A stretch of 56,613 nt of DNA from an uncultured Lachnospiraceae bacterium (lineage in GTDB: Bacteria; Bacillota; Clostridia; Lachnospirales; Lachnospiraceae), in the NCBI GenBank assembly GCA_910589265.1, contig CAJUTQ010000046.1:1-56613 (forward strand), in the 5' to 3' direction. Both the position numbers and the translations under genes were made by a program. This document shows, piece by piece, positions 43,103 through 51,236 of the stretch (its first letter is position 1; each line of letters opens with the position of its first letter). The notes below the pieces were generated by a model that saw only the letters and a list, made by a program, of their open reading frames with translations, had not been told where the DNA came from and ran no database searches.

Positions 43103-43436
43103 ACGGAATAAGATTGTGGAGGAACATCTTTGGTGTATTGAAAGCGTAATAAGGCAGAATATGGCGCTGGTAGCCGGTGCGCACCTGGATAAAGATGATG
43201 TGTACCAGGCTCTTGCAGAACGCATGATCCGCGCAGCGATGCGGTATGATGCTGCTAAAGGCAGGAGCCTGAAAGGTTATATTTTCGACCAGCTTAGATT
43301 TGAGATGCTTACTTGCGCAGGGCCAAAATCAAAATACGGTTTTGTCGGGGCTCCATATAAACTTCAAAATGCCGTGGTTTCAATAGAATCGCTGGAAGAA
43401 AACAATTTGTACTGGGAGGGCAGGGTGTCTGCCTGA
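43089..43436 (+). CDS. Sigma-70 region 2-like protein
   Basis: This 115-residue protein (VEEHLWCIESVIRQNMALVA then DKDDVYQALAERMIRAAMRY, DAAKGRSLKGYIFDQLRFEM) has the helical pattern of sigma factor region 2, including the Y-D-x2-K-G-R-S-L-x2-Y run. No region 4 is present, so alone it could not recognise a -35 element. It overlaps the zinc-ribbon gene. The IS3 element lies 42 bases downstream and seems to have split its terminator. Confidence 0.7.
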   Translation: MDIDKRNKIVEEHLWCIESVIRQNMALVAGAHLDKDDVYQALAERMIRAAMRYDAAKGRSLKGYIFDQLRFEMLTCAGPKSKYGFVGAPYKLQNAVVSIESLEENNLYWEGRVSA

Positions 43437-43539
43437 TCTGGAAAACATAAGGGAGCCGCCTGTTGATAAGATTGATATGCTCCCCTTATGGTAGACAGAT
43501 AAAATAATAAAACTGCCACTGTAAGGAGGAGCATATTTT

Positions 43540-44223
43540 ATGGGACAACACTCAAAATACTCTTTTGAAATGAAATTAGCCGCCGTCACAAAATATCTGG
43601 AAGGAAGCTGTTCAACAGAAAGCATCGCCCGAAGTCTGGGAACGAATGGGGCAAGGATTATCGAATGGGCAACGATATATCAGTCTTTGGGGGCTGAAGG
43701 ACTAAAAACTACCCAAAAGCTCAGCGCCTATTCGGCGGAAACAAAACGCAACGCTGTCTGCGATTATCTTTCTGGAAAAGGGACATTAAGAGAAATCCAG
43801 AAAAAATATGGGATCCGTTCTGATAAACAGTTGCGAAACTGGATTATGAAGTATAATGGTCATGAGAATCTAAAGTCTTCTGGAACAGGAGGAGCCAGCA
43901 TCATGACCAAAGGAAGAAAGACCACATACGAGGAACGGGTGGAAATAGTAAAATACTGCATTGAGCATGAAATGGACTATGCGCAGACAGCAGAAAAATA
44001 CCAGGTATCTTATCAGCAGATATATCAATGGATACGAAAATATCAATCCAATGGGGTGGAAGGCCTGGTTGACAAGAGAGGAAAAAGGAAGACCGAGAGT
44101 GAAATGTCTGAATTGGAAAAGCTGCGTGCGGAAAACAGGCTTCTTCAGGCAGAAAAGCGGAAGGCGGAACTGGAGACTGCATTCTTAAAAAAACTCGGCG
44201 AAATCGAAAGGAGGCGGTTCTGA
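43540..44223 (+). CDS. IS3 transposase OrfA
   Basis: This 227-residue protein has two helix-turn-helix regions, KLAAVTKYLEGSCSTESIAR (9-28) and VEIVKYCIEHEMDYAQTAEK (about 132-151), followed by a leucine-zipper-like coiled coil (SEMSELEKLRAENRLLQAEK). OrfA binds the IS ends. Near its end the A run at 44187-44193 allows -1 slippage into OrfB. AAGGAGGAG precedes ATG 43540. Confidence 0.93.
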   Translation: MGQHSKYSFEMKLAAVTKYLEGSCSTESIARSLGTNGARIIEWATIYQSLGAEGLKTTQKLSAYSAETKRNAVCDYLSGKGTLREIQKKYGIRSDKQLRNWIMKYNGHENLKSSGTGGASIMTKGRKTTYEERVEIVKYCIEHEMDYAQTAEKYQVSYQQIYQWIRKYQSNGVEGLVDKRGKRKTESEMSELEKLRAENRLLQAEKRKAELETAFLKKLGEIERRRF

Positions 44224-44255
44224 GCCAGACACAAAATGAAACGCTCTATCTGGCA

Positions 44256-45110
44256 ATGCAGGAAATACATGACGAACAGAAATGTTCTATATCCGAACTC
44301 TGCGAATTTGCGGGAATTCCACGCTCTGCCTATTATAAATGGCTTAACCGGAGGGTCAGCGCAAACGAAAAATTTAACCAGGAGTTGTGCAGCCTTATTA
44401 AAGACGCTTATGAGGAAAAGAATGGGATTCTGGGATACAGGCAGATGACAATAAAATTAAACCGGGAGAATGATTTTCATGTTAATGAAAAAAGGGTTCT
44501 TCGTCTTATGAGAATTTTACAGTTAAAATCAGTATGCAGGCGCAGAAGGAGAAACTATGTGAAATCAACACCTGAAATCACAGCAGAAAACATTCTTAAC
44601 CGGGAATTTCATGCTGACCATTTCGGGGAGAAATGGCTGACAGACGTAACGGAGATGAAGTATGGAATCAATGGGAAAGCATACCTGAGCGCCATTTTGG
44701 ATTTGGCGGACAAAAGCATCGTTTCCTTTGTTATTGGAAGTTCAAATAATAATGCTCTCGTTTTTGAGACCTTTGATACAGCCCGTCAGGAACATCCAGA
44801 GGTAAAACCGCTGTTTCATAGCGGCCGGGGATATCAGTATACCTCAAAATCCTTCCGCAAAAAACTTGAGGAAGCAGGTATGACGCAAAGCATGTCAAGA
44901 GTATCCCGCTGCATAGATAATGGTCCAATGGAAGCGTTCTGGGGGATGCTGAAATCTGAAATGTATTATCTAAAAAAATTTCATACCTACGACGAGTTAA
45001 AAGAAGCAATATGTGATTACATAGACTACTACAATAATCACCGGTATCAAAAACGCTTAAACTGTATGACACCGATAGAATATAGAAAACATTTAGCATG
45101 TGCAGCATAA
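44256..45110 (+). CDS. IS3 transposase OrfB with a missing catalytic aspartate
   Basis: This DDE integrase domain of 284 residues (more if made as an OrfAB fusion) has an HTH_21 N-terminus (NGILGYRQMTIKLNRENDF), first aspartate in KWLTDVTEMKYG, and glutamate in GPMEAFWGMLKSEMYY. The second catalytic aspartate, normally in HSDRGYQY, is replaced: the codon at 44823-44825 is GGC and the motif reads HSGRGYQYTS. GAC to GGC is a single change. Without this residue the transposase should not catalyse strand transfer, although the frame is otherwise complete. Confidence 0.9.
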   Translation: MQEIHDEQKCSISELCEFAGIPRSAYYKWLNRRVSANEKFNQELCSLIKDAYEEKNGILGYRQMTIKLNRENDFHVNEKRVLRLMRILQLKSVCRRRRRNYVKSTPEITAENILNREFHADHFGEKWLTDVTEMKYGINGKAYLSAILDLADKSIVSFVIGSSNNNALVFETFDTARQEHPEVKPLFHSGRGYQYTSKSFRKKLEEAGMTQSMSRVSRCIDNGPMEAFWGMLKSEMYYLKKFHTYDELKEAICDYIDYYNNHRYQKRLNCMTPIEYRKHLACAA

Positions 45111-45292
45111 GAATACTGCCAACCACAAAAATGTGATTGGCAGCTAAAATTTTTGTTTTTTCCACTGTCTACTTGACAGGGAGCAGTTCAGATATCTGTC
45201 GCTGGCAGACGGCTCCTGTTTCTTTTTATTTTTTGGTTGATGTAAAAGACATAAATGCTATACAGAAAATGTTGATATTATAATCCTGCTAA

Positions 45293-45321
45293 TTGTAAAG
45301 AAAACGAACTTCTGCTATAAT
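45293..45321 (+). promoter_or_regulatory. Promoter of the DUF4297-HerA operon
   Basis: TTGTAA (45293-45298) and TATAAT (45316-45321) are separated by exactly 17 bases and lie 44 bases before the start codon. Confidence 0.7.
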
Positions 45322-45364
45322 TATAACATGTGAGTGACATAACTGGGGAAGAAGGTGGCATGAT

Positions 45365-46681
45365 TTGGGGAGAATAGCAGATGCTACAATCAAAGGATTT
45401 ATGTATCAGTTTAATTTATCTTTAAATGAGATTTTAAAATCGGCTGATGAGGTAATAAAGATAGAAGGAATAATTGAAGATATTGATAAAATAAATAAGG
45501 AAAATATTACTGCAATTCAATGTAAATATCATGAGGAATCAGAAAAATTTCAATGGTCAATGGTATATAAGCCGATTTTACAAATGTTGAAAACATTTGC
45601 AGGATTAGGGGCAGAGGATTCTGATATATCATTTATTTTGTATGCGTTTTTCCCATCAGAACAGACTGGAGAAAAAAAGGTATCAAAGGATCAAATAATT
45701 GAAATGCTTAATACAAAAAACATAGATTACATATGTGAATATATAGCTTATATCAAGGAAACAGATAATCTTGAAATTTTAGATTTGGTGAAGAAAGAAA
45801 GAAAAACAAAAGAAGATAAAGAAAAAATAAAATCTTATTTTATATCTAATGAATTAAATGTGAAATGCAGTATAGATGATTTTCTTAACAATAAATTTCA
45901 TTTTATTATAGGACAAGAATATCAGGACTTAGAAGATGAAAATAAAAAGCTGTTATGTGACAGTGGTTTTTCTAAAGAGGATGTATGTGAGATAGTATTT
46001 CCCAACACGATACAGATTATAGCGTCACTAAGTATTCTGAAAGATGATGCGGAAAGAAATATAACAAGAGAAGAATTATTACTGAAACTGAAATCTCTAA
46101 AGAAAACAGCTATTTCAAGATGGACGAGAGAACTATCAAATTACAAAGTTTTATTGAGTAATAGAAGAAAGCAGTTAAGAGCAGGACTAAACGTGAATTA
46201 TAGAAAAAGATGCTTTGTTTTAGCACCCAATCAGATTGAAAATTTTGAACAGGAAATAGTTCTTTTTATTAAAGATTATATTGATATGTATTGTTGCAAA
46301 CCTAAATTACATAGCCCGGCCATTTTTCGTATATTGGGCTATAATAAGGAGAAGATGGAAAAGCTAAAGAGCAGATTATATGAAAAGGGAATAGATACTG
46401 AAACAGGATACCGTGGAAATGAATTTTATATAGAAGCGTTTAACAGAGAGCCAAAGAAAATAATAAAAGATGGTTGGATGGAGTTTAAAGCTAAAATATG
46501 TTTTGACAGTGAAGAATGTATTGATGCTGTTAATATAAATAAACAGGATGATATTTTTCAAATAGCAGAATATTTGCCAAGTATGTTATCTGTACAAGAT
46601 GTTAATCAGGAAGTTTTGGATGTAAATGCGTTTGATCAAATAGAATACTTATTAACAATGAAGGATGAGGTGGAGTTATGA
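45365..46681 (+). CDS. DUF4297 (Cap4-type) nuclease of a HerA antiphage pair
   Basis: This 438-residue protein opens ATIKGFMYQFNLSLNEIL and continues VIKIEGIIEDIDK and ITAIQCKYHEESEKF, the Glu-Asp-QxK arrangement of the DUF4297/Cap4 nuclease fold. The remaining 340 residues are helical and unrecognised. It is coupled to a HerA ATPase (ATGA overlap), as in the known DUF4297-HerA defence system, where the two assemble and degrade DNA during infection. The start is TTG 45365 with GAAGGTGG 8 bases upstream; no in-frame ATG precedes the nuclease motifs. Confidence 0.78.
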   Translation: MGRIADATIKGFMYQFNLSLNEILKSADEVIKIEGIIEDIDKINKENITAIQCKYHEESEKFQWSMVYKPILQMLKTFAGLGAEDSDISFILYAFFPSEQTGEKKVSKDQIIEMLNTKNIDYICEYIAYIKETDNLEILDLVKKERKTKEDKEKIKSYFISNELNVKCSIDDFLNNKFHFIIGQEYQDLEDENKKLLCDSGFSKEDVCEIVFPNTIQIIASLSILKDDAERNITREELLLKLKSLKKTAISRWTRELSNYKVLLSNRRKQLRAGLNVNYRKRCFVLAPNQIENFEQEIVLFIKDYIDMYCCKPKLHSPAIFRILGYNKEKMEKLKSRLYEKGIDTETGYRGNEFYIEAFNREPKKIIKDGWMEFKAKICFDSEECIDAVNINKQDDIFQIAEYLPSMLSVQDVNQEVLDVNAFDQIEYLLTMKDEVEL

Positions 46682-48450
46682 TAGGAAAAGTGTTAGAAAG
46701 TTCTGCAGTAGAAATTATAATACGTATGGAGTTTGAGGATTTTGAAAAGAATAAGGAAAGTTTAAAAATAGGAAGATATATCAAAATTGCGGTTGGCAAC
46801 CTTGACTCTATGATTGCTTCTATTAAAGGTATCAAGGCAGTTGCGGATGGCAATGGCAATGAGAAATATTTAATGACAGCAGAACCAATAGGTGTAATAG
46901 GGGAAAGTGGGTTTATACCAGGAAGCGCGTTGCTGCCGTCCCCAACAGAACCAGTAGATATTGCAGGGCAGAATGTCTTGGACATGATATTTCAAAATAA
47001 TGAAAAATATTCGTTTCCACTGGGAAATTTAGTGCAAAACAACACAATAAAATTATGTATTAATGGAAATGCTTTTTTTAGCAAGCATATAGGTATAGTT
47101 GGCTCAACAGGATCAGGGAAATCATGTACAGTTGCAAAAATTTTACAAGAAGCAGTAGGTATACAAGAAGGCAGTAATTTAAATGTTGCACAGCAGAAAA
47201 ATGCGCACATAATAATATTTGATATTCATTCAGAATATAGGTCTGCATTTTCTTTAATAGAAGAACAGAAATTTTCGCTTAATTATTTAGATGTAGAAAA
47301 ACTAAAATTGCCATATTGGCTAATGAATAGCGAGGAATTGGAATCTATTTTTATCGAAAGCAATGAAGCTAATTCACATAATCAGGTTTCGCAGTTCAGG
47401 CGGGCAGTAATACTTAATAAAGAAAAATATAATCCATCATTATCGAAGATTACATATGATACTCCTGTTTATTTTAGTATTGCAGAAGTGTATAATTATA
47501 TTAGTAATATGAATGATGAGGTTATAAGTAAGATTCCAGAGGAGGAACAAGTTCCTAAGATTATTAACGATAATGGAGAAATAGAAGCAATTAGTGATAA
47601 AGTTCGGTATTTTGACAAAATATATAAATTTATTCCGGCATCACGAACAAAAAATGAACAGGCATCTGGCGGACCGTTTAATGGAGAATTTAATAGATTT
47701 ATTTCCAGATTAGATAATAAGATTAATGACAGAAGATTAGAATTTTTAATGAAGCCTCTAAAAGAGGATGGAGAAGTATATAAGTCAGATGATTTTGATA
47801 CGATTTTAAAGCAGTTTTTGGGATATTTAAATAAAGCCAATGTGAGTATTATTGATTTAAGCGGGGTGCCTTTTGAGGTTTTGTCAATAACAATTAGCTT
47901 AATCTCACGTATAATTTTCGATTTCTGTTTTCATTATTCAAAGTTAAAGCATGAAAGAGATGAATTGAATAATGTTCCATTTATGATTGTTTGTGAAGAA
48001 GCACATAATTATGTACCTAAAAATGGCGGCGCAGAGTATGCCTCATCAAGAAAGTCGATTGAACGTATTGCAAAAGAAGGACGCAAATATGGGATTAGCT
48101 TAATGGTAGTCAGCCAGAGGCCTAGTGAAGTGTCTGATACGATTTTTGCCCAGTGCAATAATTTCATAGCATTAAGGCTTACAAATACGGCAGATCAGTC
48201 TTATATAAAAAATCTTCTGCCTGATAATACAAGCGCAGTAGCTGATGTTTTACCAACATTACAGCCAGGACAATGTTTAGTTGTTGGGGATTCTAGCCCG
48301 ATACCGGCAGTAGTTCAGATGGAAAAGCCAAATCCAGAACCACAATCAAAAAATGTCAGTGTTTATGATGTATGGAAAGAGGAATGGAAAAGGATTGACA
48401 AAGATGAATCAATAACAATAGAAGATGTTCTGCGGAGATGGAAAAGATAA
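46678..48450 (+). CDS. HerA-type hexameric DNA translocase ATPase
   Basis: This 590-residue protein has an N-terminal HAS-barrel-like region (about 1-110), Walker A GIVGSTGSGKSCTVAKIL (about 139-156), IIIFDIHSEYRSAF, Walker B FMIVCEEAHNYVP (about 434-446), and SLMVVSQRPSEVSDTIFAQC with the arginine-containing sensor region of FtsK/HerA ATPases. HerA rings translocate DNA. Its start overlaps the stop of the DUF4297 nuclease gene by four bases. Together they form a two-gene antiphage operon. Confidence 0.9.
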   Translation: MIGKVLESSAVEIIIRMEFEDFEKNKESLKIGRYIKIAVGNLDSMIASIKGIKAVADGNGNEKYLMTAEPIGVIGESGFIPGSALLPSPTEPVDIAGQNVLDMIFQNNEKYSFPLGNLVQNNTIKLCINGNAFFSKHIGIVGSTGSGKSCTVAKILQEAVGIQEGSNLNVAQQKNAHIIIFDIHSEYRSAFSLIEEQKFSLNYLDVEKLKLPYWLMNSEELESIFIESNEANSHNQVSQFRRAVILNKEKYNPSLSKITYDTPVYFSIAEVYNYISNMNDEVISKIPEEEQVPKIINDNGEIEAISDKVRYFDKIYKFIPASRTKNEQASGGPFNGEFNRFISRLDNKINDRRLEFLMKPLKEDGEVYKSDDFDTILKQFLGYLNKANVSIIDLSGVPFEVLSITISLISRIIFDFCFHYSKLKHERDELNNVPFMIVCEEAHNYVPKNGGAEYASSRKSIERIAKEGRKYGISLMVVSQRPSEVSDTIFAQCNNFIALRLTNTADQSYIKNLLPDNTSAVADVLPTLQPGQCLVVGDSSPIPAVVQMEKPNPEPQSKNVSVYDVWKEEWKRIDKDESITIEDVLRRWKR

Positions 48451-48538
48451 GTAATGAAAAAGTGAGAATATTGATGTAATGGTCATTTATTAAATATCAT
48501 AACTGGTCTTTATCACAGCTACAGTTTTATAAAGGAAG

Positions 48539-48564
48539 GGGGTATCTTTATCTGGAGATACCCC
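48539..48564 (+). terminator. Hairpin after herA
   Basis: GGGGTATCT and AGATACCCC pair around TTATCTGG. The downstream U-tract is weak (TAAAAT), so termination may be completed by the next hairpin at 48638. Confidence 0.6.
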
Positions 48565-48637
48565 TAAAATTATGGCATTATAGATACAGCCTTTATGGGG
48601 AGCCTGATAAGGAAGGTCGGCATTATACAGACAAAGA

Positions 48638-48680
48638 GGTTAGCTGATTATGTAAAAACAGCTAACCCCTTTATTTTTTC
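48638..48680 (+). terminator. Terminator overlapping the end of the converging HTH gene
   Basis: GGTTAGCTG and CAGCTAACC pair around ATTATGTAAAAA and are followed by CCTTTATTTTTTC. The T run overlaps the stop of the minus-strand gene at 48671. Confidence 0.8.
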
Positions 48681-48886
48681 TCATCATCTGCAGTTATTTC
48701 AAACAAATCTTCCAGCTTGCAGTCCAGAATTTTCATCAGGCTGTCGATTACATCATACCGGATGGAATGCGTCTCGTTTTTGATCATTTTATTATAGTTG
48801 TCATAACTCATTCCAAGCCGTTTCCACAGCCAGTATTTGGTAAGGTTACGTTCTTCCAGAAGTTCAGTTACCCGGAGCCGGACCAT
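48671..48886 (-). CDS. XRE-type small regulator
   Basis: This 71-residue protein is a single Cro/C1 helix-turn-helix: VTELLEERNLTKYWLWKRLG, MSYDNYNKMIKNET, and ILDCKLEDLFEI at the end. GGAGGAGG lies upstream of ATG 48886. It sits between the DUF4297-HerA operon and the WYL operon, transcribed toward herA, and could repress either; no operator was identified. Confidence 0.85.
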   Translation of the reverse strand: MVRLRVTELLEERNLTKYWLWKRLGMSYDNYNKMIKNETHSIRYDVIDSLMKILDCKLEDLFEITADDEKK

Positions 48887-49091
48887 ATGGCATACCTCCT
48901 CCCATAATCAGTATTTGTCTGCTAGTATAGATTATTCATGTTTACATGACTTAATTATAGATGAAATCTTCTGTTTGCATATTTCCCAATCAAATGATAT
49001 AGTAATTCATAAGATATAATGAAAACATAAGATAAAATTTGGAGGGATGGACAGGATGTGTCCAGCTTTATGAGTATAATGAAGGAGAGCC

Positions 49092-50090
49092 ATGCAGAAA
49101 GGGATGAGGATTATGGATGAAATGGACAGCCAAAAAAGCAATAGGATTCTTTATCTGTATTCGGAGCTTTTAGATGACAAGATGATAAAAAAATCAGAAG
49201 CGGACAGGAGGTTCCATGTAACAGAAAAGAGCATCCAGAGGGATTTGAATGAGATACGAAATTTTCTTGACTGCCGGAATATGGAAGAAAGCTCACGGGA
49301 CGTACTTATTTATGATTACCAGAAAAAAGGATACCGCCTGGAGCAGGATGGAAAAACAGGGCTGTCAAATGCTGAAACACTGGCTGTCAGCAAGATTCTT
49401 CTGGAAAGCCGTGCCTTTACAAAAAAAGAAATGATGGATATTTTAGACAGGCTGATAGAAAACTGTGTTCCAAAGGAGAACCGCAGGGTTATCAATGACC
49501 TGCTGTCAAATGAGAGGTTCCATTATGCAGAGCTGCAGCACCATAAGGTTTTTCTGGATAAGCTGATGCCGCTCGGACAGGCTATCCGCGAGTGCAGGGT
49601 GATACATATAAAGTACAGCAGGTTAAAAGGGGGTGCCGCCGTGGAGCGGAGGCTGGAGCCGGTGGCGATCCTGTTTTCAGAGTATTATTTTTATCTGGCA
49701 GGCTTTATAGAAGGAATTGACAGGAAATCATTTGAAAATGCAGACGACCCTTTTCCAACGATATACCGCATTGACCGGATTGAAGAACTGCATATTTTGG
49801 ATGAACGGTTCAGGATACCTTATGCAGACCGGTTTGAGGAAGGCGAGTTCCGTAAACGGATTCAATTTATGTACGGCGGGAAGCTGAGAAGGGTACGGTT
49901 CCGGTATTCGGGTGAGTCGCCGGAGGCAGTCCTTGACCGTCTGCCTACCGCAAAGATTCTGGATGAGGCGGAAGGGGGATATCTGATAGAGGCGGAGGTT
50001 TTTGGAAAAGGGATTGACATGTGGGTGCGGAGCCAGGGGGAACGTATCAGTGATTATACGGTTTTGGCAGGTGGAGGAAAGATAAAATGA
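49092..50090 (+). CDS. WYL-domain transcriptional regulator
   Basis: This 332-residue protein has an N-terminal winged helix (SNRILYLYSELLDDKMIKKS, EKSIQRDLNEIRNFL), a WYL domain (about 155-245; VIHIKYSRLKGGAAVERRLE, then PVAILFSEYYFYLAGFIEG and YRIDRIEELHILDERF) and a WCX C-terminal extension (about 258-328). WYL regulators often control defence loci and sense nucleic-acid or nucleotide ligands. The start has GAAGGAGAG upstream. Its stop overlaps the next gene by four bases, so it is the first gene of a three- or four-gene operon. Confidence 0.9.
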   Translation: MQKGMRIMDEMDSQKSNRILYLYSELLDDKMIKKSEADRRFHVTEKSIQRDLNEIRNFLDCRNMEESSRDVLIYDYQKKGYRLEQDGKTGLSNAETLAVSKILLESRAFTKKEMMDILDRLIENCVPKENRRVINDLLSNERFHYAELQHHKVFLDKLMPLGQAIRECRVIHIKYSRLKGGAAVERRLEPVAILFSEYYFYLAGFIEGIDRKSFENADDPFPTIYRIDRIEELHILDERFRIPYADRFEEGEFRKRIQFMYGGKLRRVRFRYSGESPEAVLDRLPTAKILDEAEGGYLIEAEVFGKGIDMWVRSQGERISDYTVLAGGGKIK

Positions 50091-51208
50091 GCAGGATTGA
50101 CAGGCTGCGGAAGCAGAATCAGGAGACCTTTGAGGATGCGAAAGGGCATCTGCAGGAACTGGATAAAACGGGCACGGAGGCTGGCCGTGTCGCAGATGTG
50201 GCGAGGGACGTAAATATTATTGTGTCGGATTTGGACAGGCAGTTTGAAAGCGCAACGGGACTGCAATGGCAGGATGTAAAGTTCTTGTTTTTCGCCACAG
50301 CTTTACAGTGCATCAGACAATACGTGCTGACAAAATTTCCGGAAAGGATGGATGATAAAACAGCGGCTCAAAATACATGGGGACATTTTGAAGAACATTC
50401 CAACAGGCACCACAGATACTATAATCCATCTTTGGATGAAATTATAACAAATCCGGTTCCTTTTGATGCAAATATAGGAGCTAATGGAGCATTAACAGGG
50501 GGAGGCCGTATGGGGCACAGAGTAACGGCGATTAGGCATGATCCCTTATTGGGTTATGTGTTTGGGACGGCCAATATTGCCACGGCAACCCTGACGAACC
50601 ATTTATTGCAATCATTCCATATAGCAACAGGGGAAAGAGGGGATTATTTCAGGAACCATGCGAGCACTTCGTTAGTATTGCTCCGAACAAAGGAAAAACT
50701 TTTTAATGAAGGGCTGGAAGGGAAGAAAAAAGTGGCAGCGTCCCTGATAAAAGAAGCGGTTCACTTGAAATCTGATATGGGGACAAAGCACAGCCTTCCG
50801 GTGCCGGTAGTTTCTGTTGTGGATGCGAAACTTGCTTCTGGGCTGGCTGAGCGAGGGCTGGATATGCTCAATATTGTTACAGTTGGGAAACAGGCAGCAT
50901 TTGCCGTTATGATTAATATGTTTATCGCTATGCTCCATGATCTGTGTTATGACGGGAGTGTATGCGACAGGAAACTGTATTCTGTAAAGACAAGAAAAAT
51001 CCTGATGTATTCCAATACGATTGCCACAGTCAGCAATGTGATTGTGACGGCTCTGTTAGAGTATGCAGGCTCAAAAGAAGCGGTAAAGAATTTTGACCTT
51101 GGCGGCTTTGCGGTCACGCTTTACAGAATTGTCACCGACAGGAAGTATATAAAAGAAATCAAACAGGAATTTCTTGCCAATGAATTTTACAATATCGTGA
51201 TGGGCTGA
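50087..51208 (+). CDS. Uncharacterised 373-residue protein of the WYL operon
   Basis: I do not recognise this protein. Residues 1-60 are charged and helical (RIDRLRKQNQETFEDAKGHL). The centre is rich in conserved-looking histidines and glycines: HFEEHSNRHHRYYNPSLDEI (124-ish), GANGALTGGGRMGHRVTAIR and HDPLLGYVFGTANIATATLT. The C-terminal third has hydrophobic helices (VTVGKQAAFAVMINMFIAML and YSNTIATVSNVIVTALLE), so it may insert in the membrane, but there is no signal peptide. It is coupled to the WYL regulator by an ATGA overlap and lies 28 bases before the beta-helix gene. The histidine-rich centre could bind metal; this is inference. Confidence 0.7.
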   Translation: MSRIDRLRKQNQETFEDAKGHLQELDKTGTEAGRVADVARDVNIIVSDLDRQFESATGLQWQDVKFLFFATALQCIRQYVLTKFPERMDDKTAAQNTWGHFEEHSNRHHRYYNPSLDEIITNPVPFDANIGANGALTGGGRMGHRVTAIRHDPLLGYVFGTANIATATLTNHLLQSFHIATGERGDYFRNHASTSLVLLRTKEKLFNEGLEGKKKVAASLIKEAVHLKSDMGTKHSLPVPVVSVVDAKLASGLAERGLDMLNIVTVGKQAAFAVMINMFIAMLHDLCYDGSVCDRKLYSVKTRKILMYSNTIATVSNVIVTALLEYAGSKEAVKNFDLGGFAVTLYRIVTDRKYIKEIKQEFLANEFYNIVMG

Positions 51209-51236
51209 ATACTAAATAACGAGGAGGATATGGAAC

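Larger units (their letters stand above)
43478..45185 (+). mobile_element. Full-length IS3-family insertion sequence
   Basis: The element is bounded by imperfect inverted repeats: left TGCTCCCCTTATGGTAGACA and right, read inward, TGCTCCCTGTCAAGTAGACA. It encodes OrfA and OrfB in -1 relation, with the slip run AAAAAAA at 44187-44193. No convincing target duplication was found. The insertion lies between GGGAGCCGCCTG (43451-43462) and CAGACGGCTCCT (45206-45217), which could pair as a terminator stem without it. A decayed copy lies at 33873. Confidence 0.88.

Noticed and set aside
43478..45185. Target-site duplication flanking the IS3 element
   Set aside because: Bases left (GATTGATA) and right (GTTCAGATA) of the ends do not match in 3-5 base windows.
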